Shown here: one piece after another, positions 43,723 through 54,835 of the stretch
Layout of the letters: every line of letters starts with the position of its first letter
How positions within the stretch are numbered: the first letter of the stretch is position 1
The notes under the pieces: model-generated
The model's input: the letters and a program-made list of their open reading frames with translations, nothing else
Database searches by the model: none
What the model was told of the DNA's origin: nothing
Made by a program: the position numbers and the translations under genes
Origin: Lithodes maja
Taxonomy: Eukaryota; Arthropoda; Malacostraca; Decapoda; Lithodidae
DNA: 64,000 nucleotides
Assembly: GCA_037953745.1 (NCBI GenBank)
Contig: JBAKBP010007437.1
Location: forward strand, 35,958 to 99,957
Direction: 5' to 3'

Positions 43723-43761
43723 TCTCATTTGCTTGACTTTGAGAGGATCGCCAGGAGAGAA

Positions 43762-43780
43762 CCAGATACTAGTGATCTGG
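43762..43780 (+). other. LTR hairpin II, element C
   Basis: CCAGAT/ATCTGG around loop ACTAGTG, followed by CTCTCAAGAGAG, itself a small palindrome. Confidence 0.65.
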
Positions 43781-44822
43781 ATCTCTCAAGAGAGCATCCC
43801 GTCAATTAACGTAATTTGGCCGCACAGTCTTAAGGACCTCGCTAGGCTACGAGCCGCTTGCTCAGCCATTGTTTCCTAACCTTAGATATCCCAGCTAGAC
43901 TTTGCTCGACCAGCAGATACAGCATAGTATTGAAGCTTCTCCTTATGTATGTTATTGTTTATGCACTATTGATTTCATGTGTGGCACGCTTAGCTACTTC
44001 AGAGATTAGTGGCCCACGAGCACAATCTTAGTAGGCTATTGTCAGTGCATTGTCGGAGTACTTCTTCTTAATGTTTGCCATATCCTATTGCTTATTCTTA
44101 TAATTCTTCTTATGTCAATTTAAAGCCTTTAATTACCAGTGAGTTATTCATTAAATTGCTGTTCAAAATCCGATACTTACTTCTTATGAGTATTCGAGAA
44201 GCATCTAACTTATCAGAAGATTCCTTGCTTGATGCTCGAGGACTATTGTTTAACGTAACGTAATAGTGCCGATCCGAAGTAGAGGGTGGAGGACTTCTTA
44301 AGTTCTTAGTTCAAGGGTGGATTACTTCGGCTTCGGCCAACACTATTCTTTAGTGTTGTAGTACTTTCTTCTTTGTTTGATTGTTGACCAGACTAGATAA
44401 CTCCCGTCTTGTTATTAGTCTGTTGTGTGAAACGCTAGTACCGAGTTCTTGTATACCCCGTTATAGCAGATAGAACTCTGGAGGGTAGTGGCGTTTTTTG
44501 TTCGGCTGGCAGTACTCTGGGGTTGGGATCGTGTGTTTCCGTTGTGGCAGCGAGCCATACTCGAGTCCTGTGTAAGAGCCCTAGTGTACCCGAGTGCCCG
44601 GTCGTAACAAATGGTGACCTTGCTTAGGATTTTGTGAACAGTATAATTTTTTGCAGAGTTGTACAACATTTGTTTGTTCGTACTTTAGCGTACATATTGA
44701 AGAATATTTTTTTTTGTAAGGCAATTAGGAGAGCATTTAAGAGACTCCAGTTAATTTAGTAATTAGTGCTTACATAAGGGAGTTTAACACTTTTGTCTCG
44801 AGAATTTTTTGTGAACTTCAGT

Positions 44823-46610
44823 ATGTCGTGCCCTAGTACTGACGAGAAGCGAGAGATGCCATTTGAGGAGGTGCCGTTAGTAACTAGTGAGGAGGATGCT
44901 AGACTTTTTGTGAGTAAGCAGTACCATGTGACGGAGGGGAGGCTGACTGGGGTGGATATTTATGGCTTGCACCTGATAGCCAAGGTTTTGGGCAGATCCA
45001 ATGTAGGAGGGATGTCCAAGGGGGAGCTGATTTCCTGGGTGTTGCGTGGGCGACATGGGGTTTCGGAGGAGAGGGCGTTTGGGGGGGTTCCTCCCCAGAT
45101 CCCCTCTCACTCGACTCCCACAGTGCCGTCCACTCAGTTGCCGGAGGTTAGCACTCTCCCACAGAGGGATGAGAATTGGAAGATTGGAGTGCCCTCGGGC
45201 GGTGCGTATGGTGGTTCCCCAGTTCTTGCCCCCCCTCCTTCAGTAGTGGCAGCTCCCTCTTCCTGCCTGTCTCCAGATATGATATTTAGACTTGAGCTTG
45301 CTAAAATTGAGTCTAGGAAGCAGGAGAAGGAGATTGAGGCTGAGACCAGAAGGCAGGAGAATGAGACCAGAAGGCAGGAGAATGAGACTAGGAAGCAGGA
45401 GAAGGAGATTGAGGCTGAGATTAGGAGACACGAGGCTGAGCTTAGATACGACTCAGAGAAATATTGTGCTCAAATAGATTTAGATAAGACTCGTGCAGAG
45501 TCGACAGGGATTCGGATGGGCCGGGAGGGCCAAGTAAGAGAACAGTCCTTGTATCACTTAGTCAAATTGGTGCCGGCATTTAGTGAAACTGAAGTCACAG
45601 AATTTTTTAATCGTTTTGAGAAGAAGTGTAGGGAGCATAATTGGCCTGAAGAGAAGTGGGCAGCTCTGGTCTCCTCAAGACTTACGGGTAAGGGTCTGAA
45701 GGCTTATGATGCACTGCCTTTAGAGTCTTGCATTGACTACCCAGAATTGAAGAGAGCTGTCCTACGGGCATACGAGTTGCAACCAGAAACATATCGATTG
45801 AAGTTTCGGGGTGTTACAAAGACTAGGGAGGCGACCTTTCTTGAACATGCCCGGGACTTAAAAGATGCACTTACAAACTGGACACATTCTGAGAAAGCTG
45901 AGACGGCCGAACAGTTGACTGAGCTGTTTCTGCTCGAGCAGTTTTATAAGTGTACTGGTGCAGATATGACTTTAACTATTAAAGAAAAGAACCCTAAAAC
46001 TCTACAGGAGGCAGCTGAGATGGCTGACCTCCGGCTATCACTAATTCGTGGGTGCGGGTCTGCCCAGCGTAGTGAGGCAGGTAACAAGGGGCGTGACGCC
46101 CCACCCCCCCGAGTTAGTGATATACATTATGCAAACAAGTACAAGAGCTATGATACCAAGACTGACCACAAGACTAGCACCGTCCCATTTAAGAAGGGGC
46201 CGGGTCCTTCCCAGTACCAAGGGAAGCCCAGAGGGGAGTTGGAGTGTTATCATTGTCATGAAAAGGGGCACTTTGCAAGAGTCTGTCCTAGCAAACCACC
46301 TACAGCAGCTGTGTCTTTGGCCTGCAACATTGGTGTGTCTCCGAAGTTTTCTGAGTTTGCCCGGGGCAGTTCGTCAGAGGCTGAGGCACAGCCAATGCAG
46401 AAGCACCTGGGAGGCTCGAACCCTGCTCAGGATGTTTTTTGCGACCATAGAGGACGGGGTTGCGTGATGTGGGCGGGGCGCAAGCATGGAGTAGAGGTCT
46501 TGCGTGATACAGGTGCTTCCCAGACTCTGATGAATAACTTGACTGGCTACCCTATAAATGCGGCTCGGGTGGTAGTGGTGCAGGGTATTAATGCAACTCG
46601 GTCATACCCG
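44823..46610 (+). pseudogene. gag and protease N-part of element C (cut by D)
   Basis: Open frame of 596 codons from ATG 44823 to the D insertion. It has a Glu/Arg/Gln-rich repeat of RKQEKEIEAE type (about 45310-45440), a SCAN-like capsid segment (about 45740-46035), the zinc knuckle CYHCHEKGHFARVCP (about 46246) and protease DTGA (about 46506). The frame has no stop and is resumed exactly at 54836, so D broke an open gene. From about 45996 the DNA is nearly identical to element A, whereas upstream gag is clearly diverged. ATG 44823 is chosen because the homologous position starts gag in A and B. Confidence 0.85.
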
Positions 46611-48459
46611 TGTTACGACCGGGCACTCGGGTACACCAGGGCTCTCACACAGGACTCGAGTATGGCTCGCTGCCACAACGGAAACACACGATCCCAACCC
46701 CAGAGTACTGCCAGCCGAACAAAAAACACCAATACCCTCCAGAGTTCTATCTGCTATAACGGGGTATACAAGAACTCGGTACTAGCGTTTCACAACAGAC
46801 TAATAAAGAGACGGGAGTTATCTAGTCTGGTCAACAATCAAACAAAGAAGTAAAAACAACAACACCAAAGAATAGTGTTGGCCGAAGCCGAAGTAATCCA
46901 CCCTTGACCAAGAACTTAAGAAGTCCTCCACCCTCTACTTCGGATCGGCACTATTACGTTACGTTAAACAATAGTCCTCGAGCATCGAGCAAGGAATCTT
47001 CTGATAAAGTTAGATGCTTCTCGGATACTCGTAAGAAGTAAGTATCGGATTTTGAACAGCAATTCAATAAGCAACACACTGGCAATTAACTAACATTAAA
47101 GGCTTTAAATTGACATAAGAAGAATTATAAGAATAGACAATAGTAAATGGCAAACATTAAAAAGAAGTACTCCGACAATGCACTGGCAATAGCCTACTAG
47201 GATTGTGCTCGTGGGCCACTAATCTCTAAAGTAGCTAAGCGTGCCACACATGAAATCAATAGTGCATAAACAATAACATACATAAGGAAAGCTTCAATAC
47301 TATGCTGTATCTGCTGGTCGAGCAAAGTCTAGCTGGGATATCTAAGGTTAAGAGACAATGGCTGAGCAAGCGGCTCGTAGCCTAGCGAGGTCCTTAAGAC
47401 TGTGCGGCCAAATTACGGTAATTGACGGGATGCTCTCTTGAGAGATCCAGATCACTAGTATCTGGTTCTCTCCTGGCGATCCTCTCAAAGTCAAGCAAAT
47501 GAGATAGCACAGTGTTGGGTGGCACAGGCAAAAGCCCTCACTCGCAACACAGTGCTAAACTCCCACGGTACACAATCAAAAAGACCCCCTAGGCTTCCCA
47601 CGTCTCCGTTGCAATTGTGCTGGTTCAACCAACCTAGCACTCATAGGAAATCACAACTCGAGGAACCCTATCCCAGTCTAGCATTACCTAAACCAGCAGA
47701 AAACAGGAACATGAATAATAGTACACAGGGAAATACATATACGAGTGCAACAAACATCAATCAATCCTATTCTAGTTAACCCTTCCAAAAATAGGCTATC
47801 TAACAGGCACTTATCTCGTGAGAACTCAAGCGATAATACTTTGGCTGACTAAATCTGCACCAAAGGGGTCATTGGTTAAAAAGGGACGAGAAGAGAAGAA
47901 AATAGGCTGTTCAGAGAGTAGAGAAAGTTCACATCAGTCGGAAGAATATCGATAGTTGCAAGGGATATGAGAGGTCGCTTTGCCTGATGAGTTCTGATCT
48001 AAAAATGGCGAGACCTCCCTTTTTATACTCGGCCCCGTAGCGAGCATAACGGCAATCATGACGTCACATTCTCTCTCTCAATCTGGGATCGACAAAGGAT
48101 TCCCACGCTCTTGATGAGGGGGGAGGGAGGGGGGAAGGAGGGAGGAGGGAGTGAGGCCTACACACCTCGTGGCGCGCACACTGTCCTCCGTTACATAACT
48201 CGCTCTCTCTCATCACATCATTATATATATATAAATCTCCCACACACAATACTTATATATAATGATTTTAAAATAGAACTCGTTGACTTAAAAGAAAACA
48301 AAATACATAATTATAATACTTATAGTACAACGGTTCACATAAACTGAGTTAGGAAACTCTACACAGACTACAGCCAAAGTTCCTGCCCTGACGATCCTAG
48401 CGAGGGTGGGGCCTGACTGGGCGTTCTGTACAGCATGCTCATACTCGACATGCGTCACA
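46611..48459 (-). repeat. 3' LTR of element D
   Basis: 1849 bp at a constant offset of 6372 from the other LTR, with no indel. Confidence 0.92.
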
Positions 48460-48945
48460 CCTCCCCCAAGATTTTACTTGCTCAACCCTGAGCTAAAATC
48501 TGATATACAGAACCCCATCAAACCCCTCACACCCAGCGACCGCATGGCACTAAAACAACGCTGCGTTTATCACTAAAACACATCTTATAAAAAAAAAAAT
48601 CACATTTCATAACTCCTCCCAACAATAGTAAAAGACACAATATCATGCTCCCAGAGCGAGCTTACAGCAGCTCAGCCATTTGATAGTTCGTGGACTACTC
48701 AAACCTTATAGGCTATGACAAACTTATACAATTATCTTCATCAAAAAGAAAGAGTTTTTATATGATTTTTATATTTTAATATGTTTTTTTTCCGGCTGCA
48801 CTATAAGGGCAGCCTATTTTCTTCTATACCAAACGCTCAACAATCCTGCTTTACGACCCAATACGCTGGGCTACAACCGCGAGCCAACAAGCACCAAGCG
48901 CAAAATACTACTCAAACCAAAGCAGGAGGCTACCCGTGTGTCAAT
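48460..48945 (-). other. 3' UTR, pre-PPT hairpin and PPT of element D
   Basis: On the minus strand, GGGGGAGG precedes the LTR, and AGATTTTA...TAAAATCT with inner GCTC/GAGC forms the same hairpin as in C. No frame is present between the ORF stop and the hairpin. Confidence 0.65.
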
Positions 48946-51900
48946 TTACCCAGGATCATATACCCCTGAACGACCACATGCAACCTCGTTGTCACAACCG
49001 GCAATATGGCTTATGTCCAGGTTATATACCAATAACCTTAGTGACCACCTGGTCAGCCTCATATTCCGATTGTGAAACGGGTCCAAGATCTTGAGAGGGT
49101 AATGATCTGGGCAAACTACAACGACCGGACCATAGGCTGGAACATAGATCTCGAAATGCCCCAGCGCATCATTGTCCTTTTCACTTTCATTCATCAGGCT
49201 CTGACACGTTGCTGGTGCATTCTTAAGTCCGTAGGGCATAACATTACACCGGTAAGTACTCCCGTCCACCACAAAACCACATACCTCTTTAGCGCGCTCG
49301 GACAAAGTTACAAGCAACGACCACTCACGACATTCCTTATCCCTCAGATCCTTCGTCCACACGTAATCCAGCTCTGCTTGCACCATAGGCTGTCGAGCAG
49401 GATTTATACGGCAGGGAATTAAACTGAGCCTTGCACTATCTCCAGCCTGCATGTCGGATTCTACCCCGTACCTCAGGCCTGGAGAAGCAACAAACATGCG
49501 AAAGTACTGCCATAGCCTAGTAAATAACTGCCTTGCACTGTCTCCACAAACAACATGCCTAGTGCCCTCCCACAACCCAGCCGAGACCGCAGCTTCTAAC
49601 CTGTAGTCTCCCTCCTTCTCCACCTTCGTCCCTAGAACAGCCAGGTCATGAGAGGGACAATCAGTACCACCCGTGCAGTCACTCCCACAGTTCATTATTG
49701 CTAAGGCTTCCCCGCCGATACCGTACATGCGCACCCCCGCATTCCTTGTGACGACATCTGCCTGCGCAGCATCACCGCTTTCAGCGACATGGCCAGATAC
49801 AGTCGGTCTATGGTAGGGCTGTTGCATTAGACTAGAGCAGCATTGGGAGGCTATGCGACGACCGGGCACTGCGATACCACAGCCGACCTTACCAATCTGC
49901 TCAATGTCCTCCTTTTGACCACCACCCTTGGCAGCCATGGGTCGACCCTGACCTGGCAACCATGCCAAGGCCTCGTCGCCCACCTTAAACCACCGAAACA
50001 ACGAGGCTAACGGTCTTTTAACAGTCACATGACCTGCCTGCGGAACATCTCGCACCGCCCGAGTTGTGAGACTCAGGGGCTCGGCACGACCAGTGGGGTA
50101 TGAACCGAGCTGGTGCTGGAGTGCTGCACACTGCTGCTCAGACAGGTGCTCTAGCGCTTCCACAGCCACCAGACTCGTGTCCCCCGCCCACTGCTTCGCC
50201 GAGACATGACAATCCCTACTCTCCTCCACCTGTGCCCTACTGCCCCCCTCTCCTTCTCCACCTTGGCCGCGGCAGACCAACGCAGGGACAGTAGGCTGCT
50301 CAGGTGGTTGCCTCACAAACTCCTCCAACAGGTTCACATGACATGCTTCCCCGTCCTCGTGTTTAATCTCGACAGCACCATTACCACACTTCTGAACTTC
50401 CGGATCCTCCAACTGCAGTTTACAAATATCTGAGGGAACCAACCTGTCTAGATGCTTCCGAAGCAACCCAAGTCCTTCCCCAATATCAAACTGAGCAACC
50501 CTTTTTTCTCTCTGTGTGTAACGTTGCTGCCTCTGAGTCTCTTCCGGCCCTACCTCCTCACTAGCTGTGACAGGTCCTGGGGCCTCTCCAGACTCTAACA
50601 TAGGTGCTAATACTGAATCAACCAGGAGAGCCGCCGAGTCAAAACTCTTAAAACCAACTCCAGCTTTAGCCTCCTCCTGTTGATCGTTCCTCTGCTGGTC
50701 GGAAGACGGAGGACTAGGCTGTGACACTTTAGCTGTCCGAGCCCAGGTGACAGCACACGCCATGGGTTGTGCCTGGCACCGCTCGACACACTCTTGTTCT
50801 CCCCCACTCACGTCGGCCGGCCTCTCGGCAACGACTAAGGGTAGAACCTCAGAAGCGGGCATTGCAAAGTCGTTACCGAGAAGAAGGTCGACGCCCTCCA
50901 CTGGCAGTTTCTCCACAATCCCAACATCCAATTCACGTGTCACACCATCCACCTCCAACTCCAACCGCACCAGCGGGTATGACCGAGTTGCATTAATACC
51001 CTGCACCACTACCACCCGAGCCGCATTTATAGGGTAGCCAGTCAAATTGTTCATCAGAGTCTGGGAAGCACCTGTATCACGCAAGACCTCTACTCCATGC
51101 TTGCGCCCCGCCCACATCACGCAACCCCGTCCTCTATGGTCGCAAAAAACATCCTGAGCAGGGTTCGAGCCTCTCAGGTGTTTCTGCATTGGCTGTGCCT
51201 CAGCCTCTGACGAACTGCCCCGGGCAAACTCAGAAGACTTCGGAGACACACCAATGTTGCAGGCCAAAGACACAGCTGCTGTAGGTGGTTTGCTAGGACA
51301 GACTCTTGCAAAGTGCCCCTTTTCATGACAAAGATAACACTCCAACTCCCCTCTGGGCTTCCCTTGGTACTGGGAAGGGCCCGGCCCCTTCTTAAATGGG
51401 ACGGTGTTAGTCTTGTGGTCAGTCTTGGTATCATAGCTCTTGTACTTGTTTGCATAATGTATATCACTAACTCGGGGGGGTGGGGTGTCACGCCCCTTGT
51501 TACCTGCCTCACTACGCTGGGCAGACCCGCACCCACGAATTAATGATAGCCGGAGGTCAGCCATCTCAGCTGCCTCCTGTAGAGTTTTAGGGTTCTTTTC
51601 TTTAATAGTTAAAGTCATTTCTGCACCTGTACACTTATAAAACTGCTCGAGCAGAAACAGCTCAGTCAACTGTTCGGCCGTCTCAGCTTTCTCAGAACGT
51701 GTCCAGTTTGTAAGTGCATCTTTTAAGTCCCGGGCATGTTCAAGAAAGGTCGCCTCCCTAGTCTTCGTAACACCCCGAAACTTCAATCGATATGTTTCTG
51801 GTTGCAACTCGTATGCCCGTAGGACAGCTCTCTTCAATTCTGGGTAGTCAATGCAAGACTCTAAAGGCAGTGCATCATAAGCCTTCAGACCCTTACCCGT

Positions 51901-52767
51901 AAGTCTTGAGGAGACCAGAGCTGCCCACTTCTCTTCAGGCCAATTATGCTCCCTACACTTCTTCTCAAAACGATTAAAAAATTCTGTGACTTCAGTTTCA
52001 CTAAATGCCGGCACCAATTTGACTAAGTGAGACAAGGACTGTTCTCTTACTTGGCCCTCCCGGCCCATCCGAATCCCTGTCGACTCTGCACGAGTCTTAT
52101 CTAAATCTATTTGAGCACAATATTTCTCTGAGTCGTACCTAAGCTCAGCCTCGTGCCTCCTAATCTCAGCCTCAATCTCCTTCTCCTGCTTCCTAGACTC
52201 AATCTCCTGCTTCCTAGTCTCAGCCTCGATCTCCTTCTCCTGCTTCCTAGACTCAGCCTCAATCTCATACTTCCTAGACTCAATTTTAGCAAGCTCAAGT
52301 CTAAATATCATATCTGGAGACAGGCAGGAAGAGGGAGCTGCCACTACTGAAGGAGGGGGGGCAAGAACTGGGGAACCACCATACGCACCGCCCGAGGGCA
52401 CTCCAATCTTCCAATGCTCATCCCTCTGTGGGAGAGTGCTAACCTCCGGCAACTGAGTGGACGGCACTGTGGGAGTCGAGTGAGAGGGGATCTGGGGAGG
52501 AACCCCCCCAAACGCCCTCTCCTCCGAAACCCCATGTCGCCCACGCAACACCCAGGAAATCAGCTCCCCCTTGGACATCCCTCCTACATTGGATAGACCC
52601 AAAACCTTGGCTATCAGGTGCAAGCCATAAACATTCACCCCAGTCAGCCTCTCCTCCGTCACATGGTACTGCTTACTCACAAAAAGTCTAGCATCCTCCT
52701 CACTAGTTACTAACGGCACCTCCTCACTTAGCATCTCTCGCTCCTCGTCAGTACTAGGGCCCGACAT
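48946..52767 (-). CDS. gag-protease with chimeric, catalytically dead pol remnant, 1273 aa (element D)
   Basis: Uninterrupted frame from ATG 52767 to TAA 48946. Approximate residues: 155-225 coiled coil of repeated RKQEKEIEAE-like units; 305-400 SCAN-like capsid segment; 475-488 zinc knuckle CYLCHEKGHFARVCP; 562 protease DTGA and later LLLGNDF. After the protease, the integrase zinc finger and DDE core are absent. A short CHVNLLEEFVRQPPE stretch matches the end of A's integrase. About 220 residues follow that A lacks: FKVGDEALAWLPGQGRPMAAK resembles a GPY/F-type integrase end, and YRINPARQPMVQAELDY resembles the start of a gypsy RT. Then comes a short RT piece (ERAKEVCGFVVDGSTYRC) without YLDD, and an RNase H end. 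It can plausibly make Gag and protease but neither IN nor RT. An extra in-frame start a few codons upstream is possible. Confidence 0.85.
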   Translation of the reverse strand: MSGPSTDEEREMLSEEVPLVTSEEDARLFVSKQYHVTEERLTGVNVYGLHLIAKVLGLSNVGGMSKGELISWVLRGRHGVSEERAFGGVPPQIPSHSTPTVPSTQLPEVSTLPQRDEHWKIGVPSGGAYGGSPVLAPPPSVVAAPSSCLSPDMIFRLELAKIESRKYEIEAESRKQEKEIEAETRKQEIESRKQEKEIEAEIRRHEAELRYDSEKYCAQIDLDKTRAESTGIRMGREGQVREQSLSHLVKLVPAFSETEVTEFFNRFEKKCREHNWPEEKWAALVSSRLTGKGLKAYDALPLESCIDYPELKRAVLRAYELQPETYRLKFRGVTKTREATFLEHARDLKDALTNWTRSEKAETAEQLTELFLLEQFYKCTGAEMTLTIKEKNPKTLQEAAEMADLRLSLIRGCGSAQRSEAGNKGRDTPPPRVSDIHYANKYKSYDTKTDHKTNTVPFKKGPGPSQYQGKPRGELECYLCHEKGHFARVCPSKPPTAAVSLACNIGVSPKSSEFARGSSSEAEAQPMQKHLRGSNPAQDVFCDHRGRGCVMWAGRKHGVEVLRDTGASQTLMNNLTGYPINAARVVVVQGINATRSYPLVRLELEVDGVTRELDVGIVEKLPVEGVDLLLGNDFAMPASEVLPLVVAERPADVSGGEQECVERCQAQPMACAVTWARTAKVSQPSPPSSDQQRNDQQEEAKAGVGFKSFDSAALLVDSVLAPMLESGEAPGPVTASEEVGPEETQRQQRYTQREKRVAQFDIGEGLGLLRKHLDRLVPSDICKLQLEDPEVQKCGNGAVEIKHEDGEACHVNLLEEFVRQPPEQPTVPALVCRGQGGEGEGGSRAQVEESRDCHVSAKQWAGDTSLVAVEALEHLSEQQCAALQHQLGSYPTGRAEPLSLTTRAVRDVPQAGHVTVKRPLASLFRWFKVGDEALAWLPGQGRPMAAKGGGQKEDIEQIGKVGCGIAVPGRRIASQCCSSLMQQPYHRPTVSGHVAESGDAAQADVVTRNAGVRMYGIGGEALAIMNCGSDCTGGTDCPSHDLAVLGTKVEKEGDYRLEAAVSAGLWEGTRHVVCGDSARQLFTRLWQYFRMFVASPGLRYGVESDMQAGDSARLSLIPCRINPARQPMVQAELDYVWTKDLRDKECREWSLLVTLSERAKEVCGFVVDGSTYRCNVMPYGLKNAPATCQSLMNESEKDNDALGHFEIYVPAYGPVVVVCPDHYPLKILDPFHNRNMRLTRWSLRLLVYNLDISHIAGCDNEVACGRSGVYDPG

Positions 52768-52970
52768 ACTGAAGTTCACCAAAAAATTCTCGAGACAAAA
52801 GTGTTAAACTCCCTTATGTAAGCACTAATTACTAAATTAACTGGAGTCTCTTAAATGCTCTCCTAATTGCCTTACAAAAAAAAAATATTCTTCAATATGT
52901 ACGCTAAAGTACGAACAAACAAATGTTGTACAACTCTGCAAAAAATTATACTGTTCACAAAATCCTAAGC

Positions 52971-52982
52971 AAGGTCGCCATT
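52971..52982 (-). other. primer-binding site of element D
   Basis: On the minus strand AATGGCGACC follows the 5' LTR, as in A and B. Confidence 0.65.
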
Positions 52983-54831
52983 TGTTACGACCGGGCACTC
53001 GGGTACACCAGGGCTCTCACACAGGACTCGAGTATGGCTCGCTGCCACAACGGAAACACACGATCCCAACCCCAGAGTACTGCCAGCCGAACAAAAAACA
53101 CCAATACCCTCCAGAGTTCTATCTGCTATAACGGGGTATACAAGAACTCGGTACTAGCGTTTCACAACAGACTAATAAAGAGACGGGAGTTATCTAGTCT
53201 GGTCAACAATCAAACAAAGAAGTAAAAACAACAACACCAAAGAATAGTGTTGGCCGAAGCCGAAGTAATCCACCCTTGACCAAGAACTTAAGAAGTCCTC
53301 CACCCTCTACTTCGGATCGGCACTATTACGTTACGTTAAACAATAGTCCTCGAGCATCGAGCAAGGAATCTTCTGATAAAGTTAGATGCTTCTCGGATAC
53401 TCGTAAGAAGTAAGTATCGGATTTTGAACAGCAATTCAATAAGCAACACACTGGCAATTAACTAACATTAAAGGCTTTAAATTGACATAAGAAGAATTAT
53501 AAGAATAGACAATAGTAAATGGCAAACATTAAAAAGAAGTACTCCGACAATGCACTGGCAATAGCCTACTAGGATTGTGCTCGTGGGCCACTAATCTCTA
53601 AAGTAGCTAAGCGTGCCACACATGAAATCAATAGTGCATAAACAATAACATACATAAGGAAAGCTTCAATACTATGCTGTATCTGCTGGTCGAGCAAAGT
53701 CTAGCTGGGATATCTAAGGTTAAGAGACAATGGCTGAGCAAGCGGCTCGTAGCCTAGCGAGGTCCTTAAGACTGTGCGGCCAAATTACGGTAATTGACGG
53801 GATGCTCTCTTGAGAGATCCAGATCACTAGTATCTGGTTCTCTCCTGGCGATCCTCTCAAAGTCAAGCAAATGAGATAGCACAGTGTTGGGTGGCACAGG
53901 CAAAAGCCCTCACTCGCAACACAGTGCTAAACTCCCACGGTACACAATCAAAAAGACCCCCTAGGCTTCCCACGTCTCCGTTGCAATTGTGCTGGTTCAA
54001 CCAACCTAGCACTCATAGGAAATCACAACTCGAGGAACCCTATCCCAGTCTAGCATTACCTAAACCAGCAGAAAACAGGAACATGAATAATAGTACACAG
54101 GGAAATACATATACGAGTGCAACAAACATCAATCAATCCTATTCTAGTTAACCCTTCCAAAAATAGGCTATCTAACAGGCACTTATCTCGTGAGAACTCA
54201 AGCGATAATACTTTGGCTGACTAAATCTGCACCAAAGGGGTCATTGGTTAAAAAGGGACGAGAAGAGAAGAAAATAGGCTGTTCAGAGAGTAGAGAAAGT
54301 TCACATCAGTCGGAAGAATATCGATAGTTGCAAGGGATATGAGAGGTCGCTTTGCCTGATGAGTTCTGATCTAAAAATGGCGAGACCTCCCTTTTTATAC
54401 TCGGCCCCGTAGCGAGCATAACGGCAATCATGACGTCACATTCTCTCTCTCAATCTGGGATCGACAAAGGATTCCCACGCTCTTGATGAGGGGGGAGGGA
54501 GGGGGGAAGGAGGGAGGAGGGAGTGAGGCCTACACACCTCGTGGCGCGCACACTGTCCTCCGTTACATAACTCGCTCTCTCTCATCACATCATTATATAT
54601 ATATAAATCTCCCACACACAATACTTATATATAATGATTTTAAAATAGAACTCGTTGACTTAAAAGAAAACAAAATACATAATTATAATACTTATAGTAC
54701 AACGGTTCACATAAACTGAGTTAGGAAACTCTACACAGACTACAGCCAAAGTTCCTGCCCTGACGATCCTAGCGAGGGTGGGGCCTGACTGGGCGTTCTG
54801 TACAGCATGCTCATACTCGACATGCGTCACA
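52983..54831 (-). repeat. 5' LTR of element D
   Basis: 1849 bp, apparently identical to 46611-48459; contains TATAAAAA (54392-54399) and TGACGTCA (54431-54438), read on the minus strand. Confidence 0.92.
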
Positions 54832-54835
54832 CCCG

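Larger units (their letters stand above)
42766..44609 (+). repeat. 5' LTR of element C
   Basis: About 1844 bp, TGTGACGCATGCC to CGTAACA, followed by AATGGTGACC (primer-binding site with one change from TGGCGACC). Confidence 0.92.
46611..54831 (-). mobile_element. LTR retrotransposon D, chimeric non-autonomous, complete
   Basis: 8221 bp in inverse orientation, flanked by CCCG (46607-46610 and 54832-54835). Both LTRs are 1849 bp and I saw no difference between them in the stretches compared, so insertion was recent. Its one long ORF is open. It is the same family as C, but with consistent LTR differences (for example, a longer TATA repeat near 48225). Confidence 0.92.
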
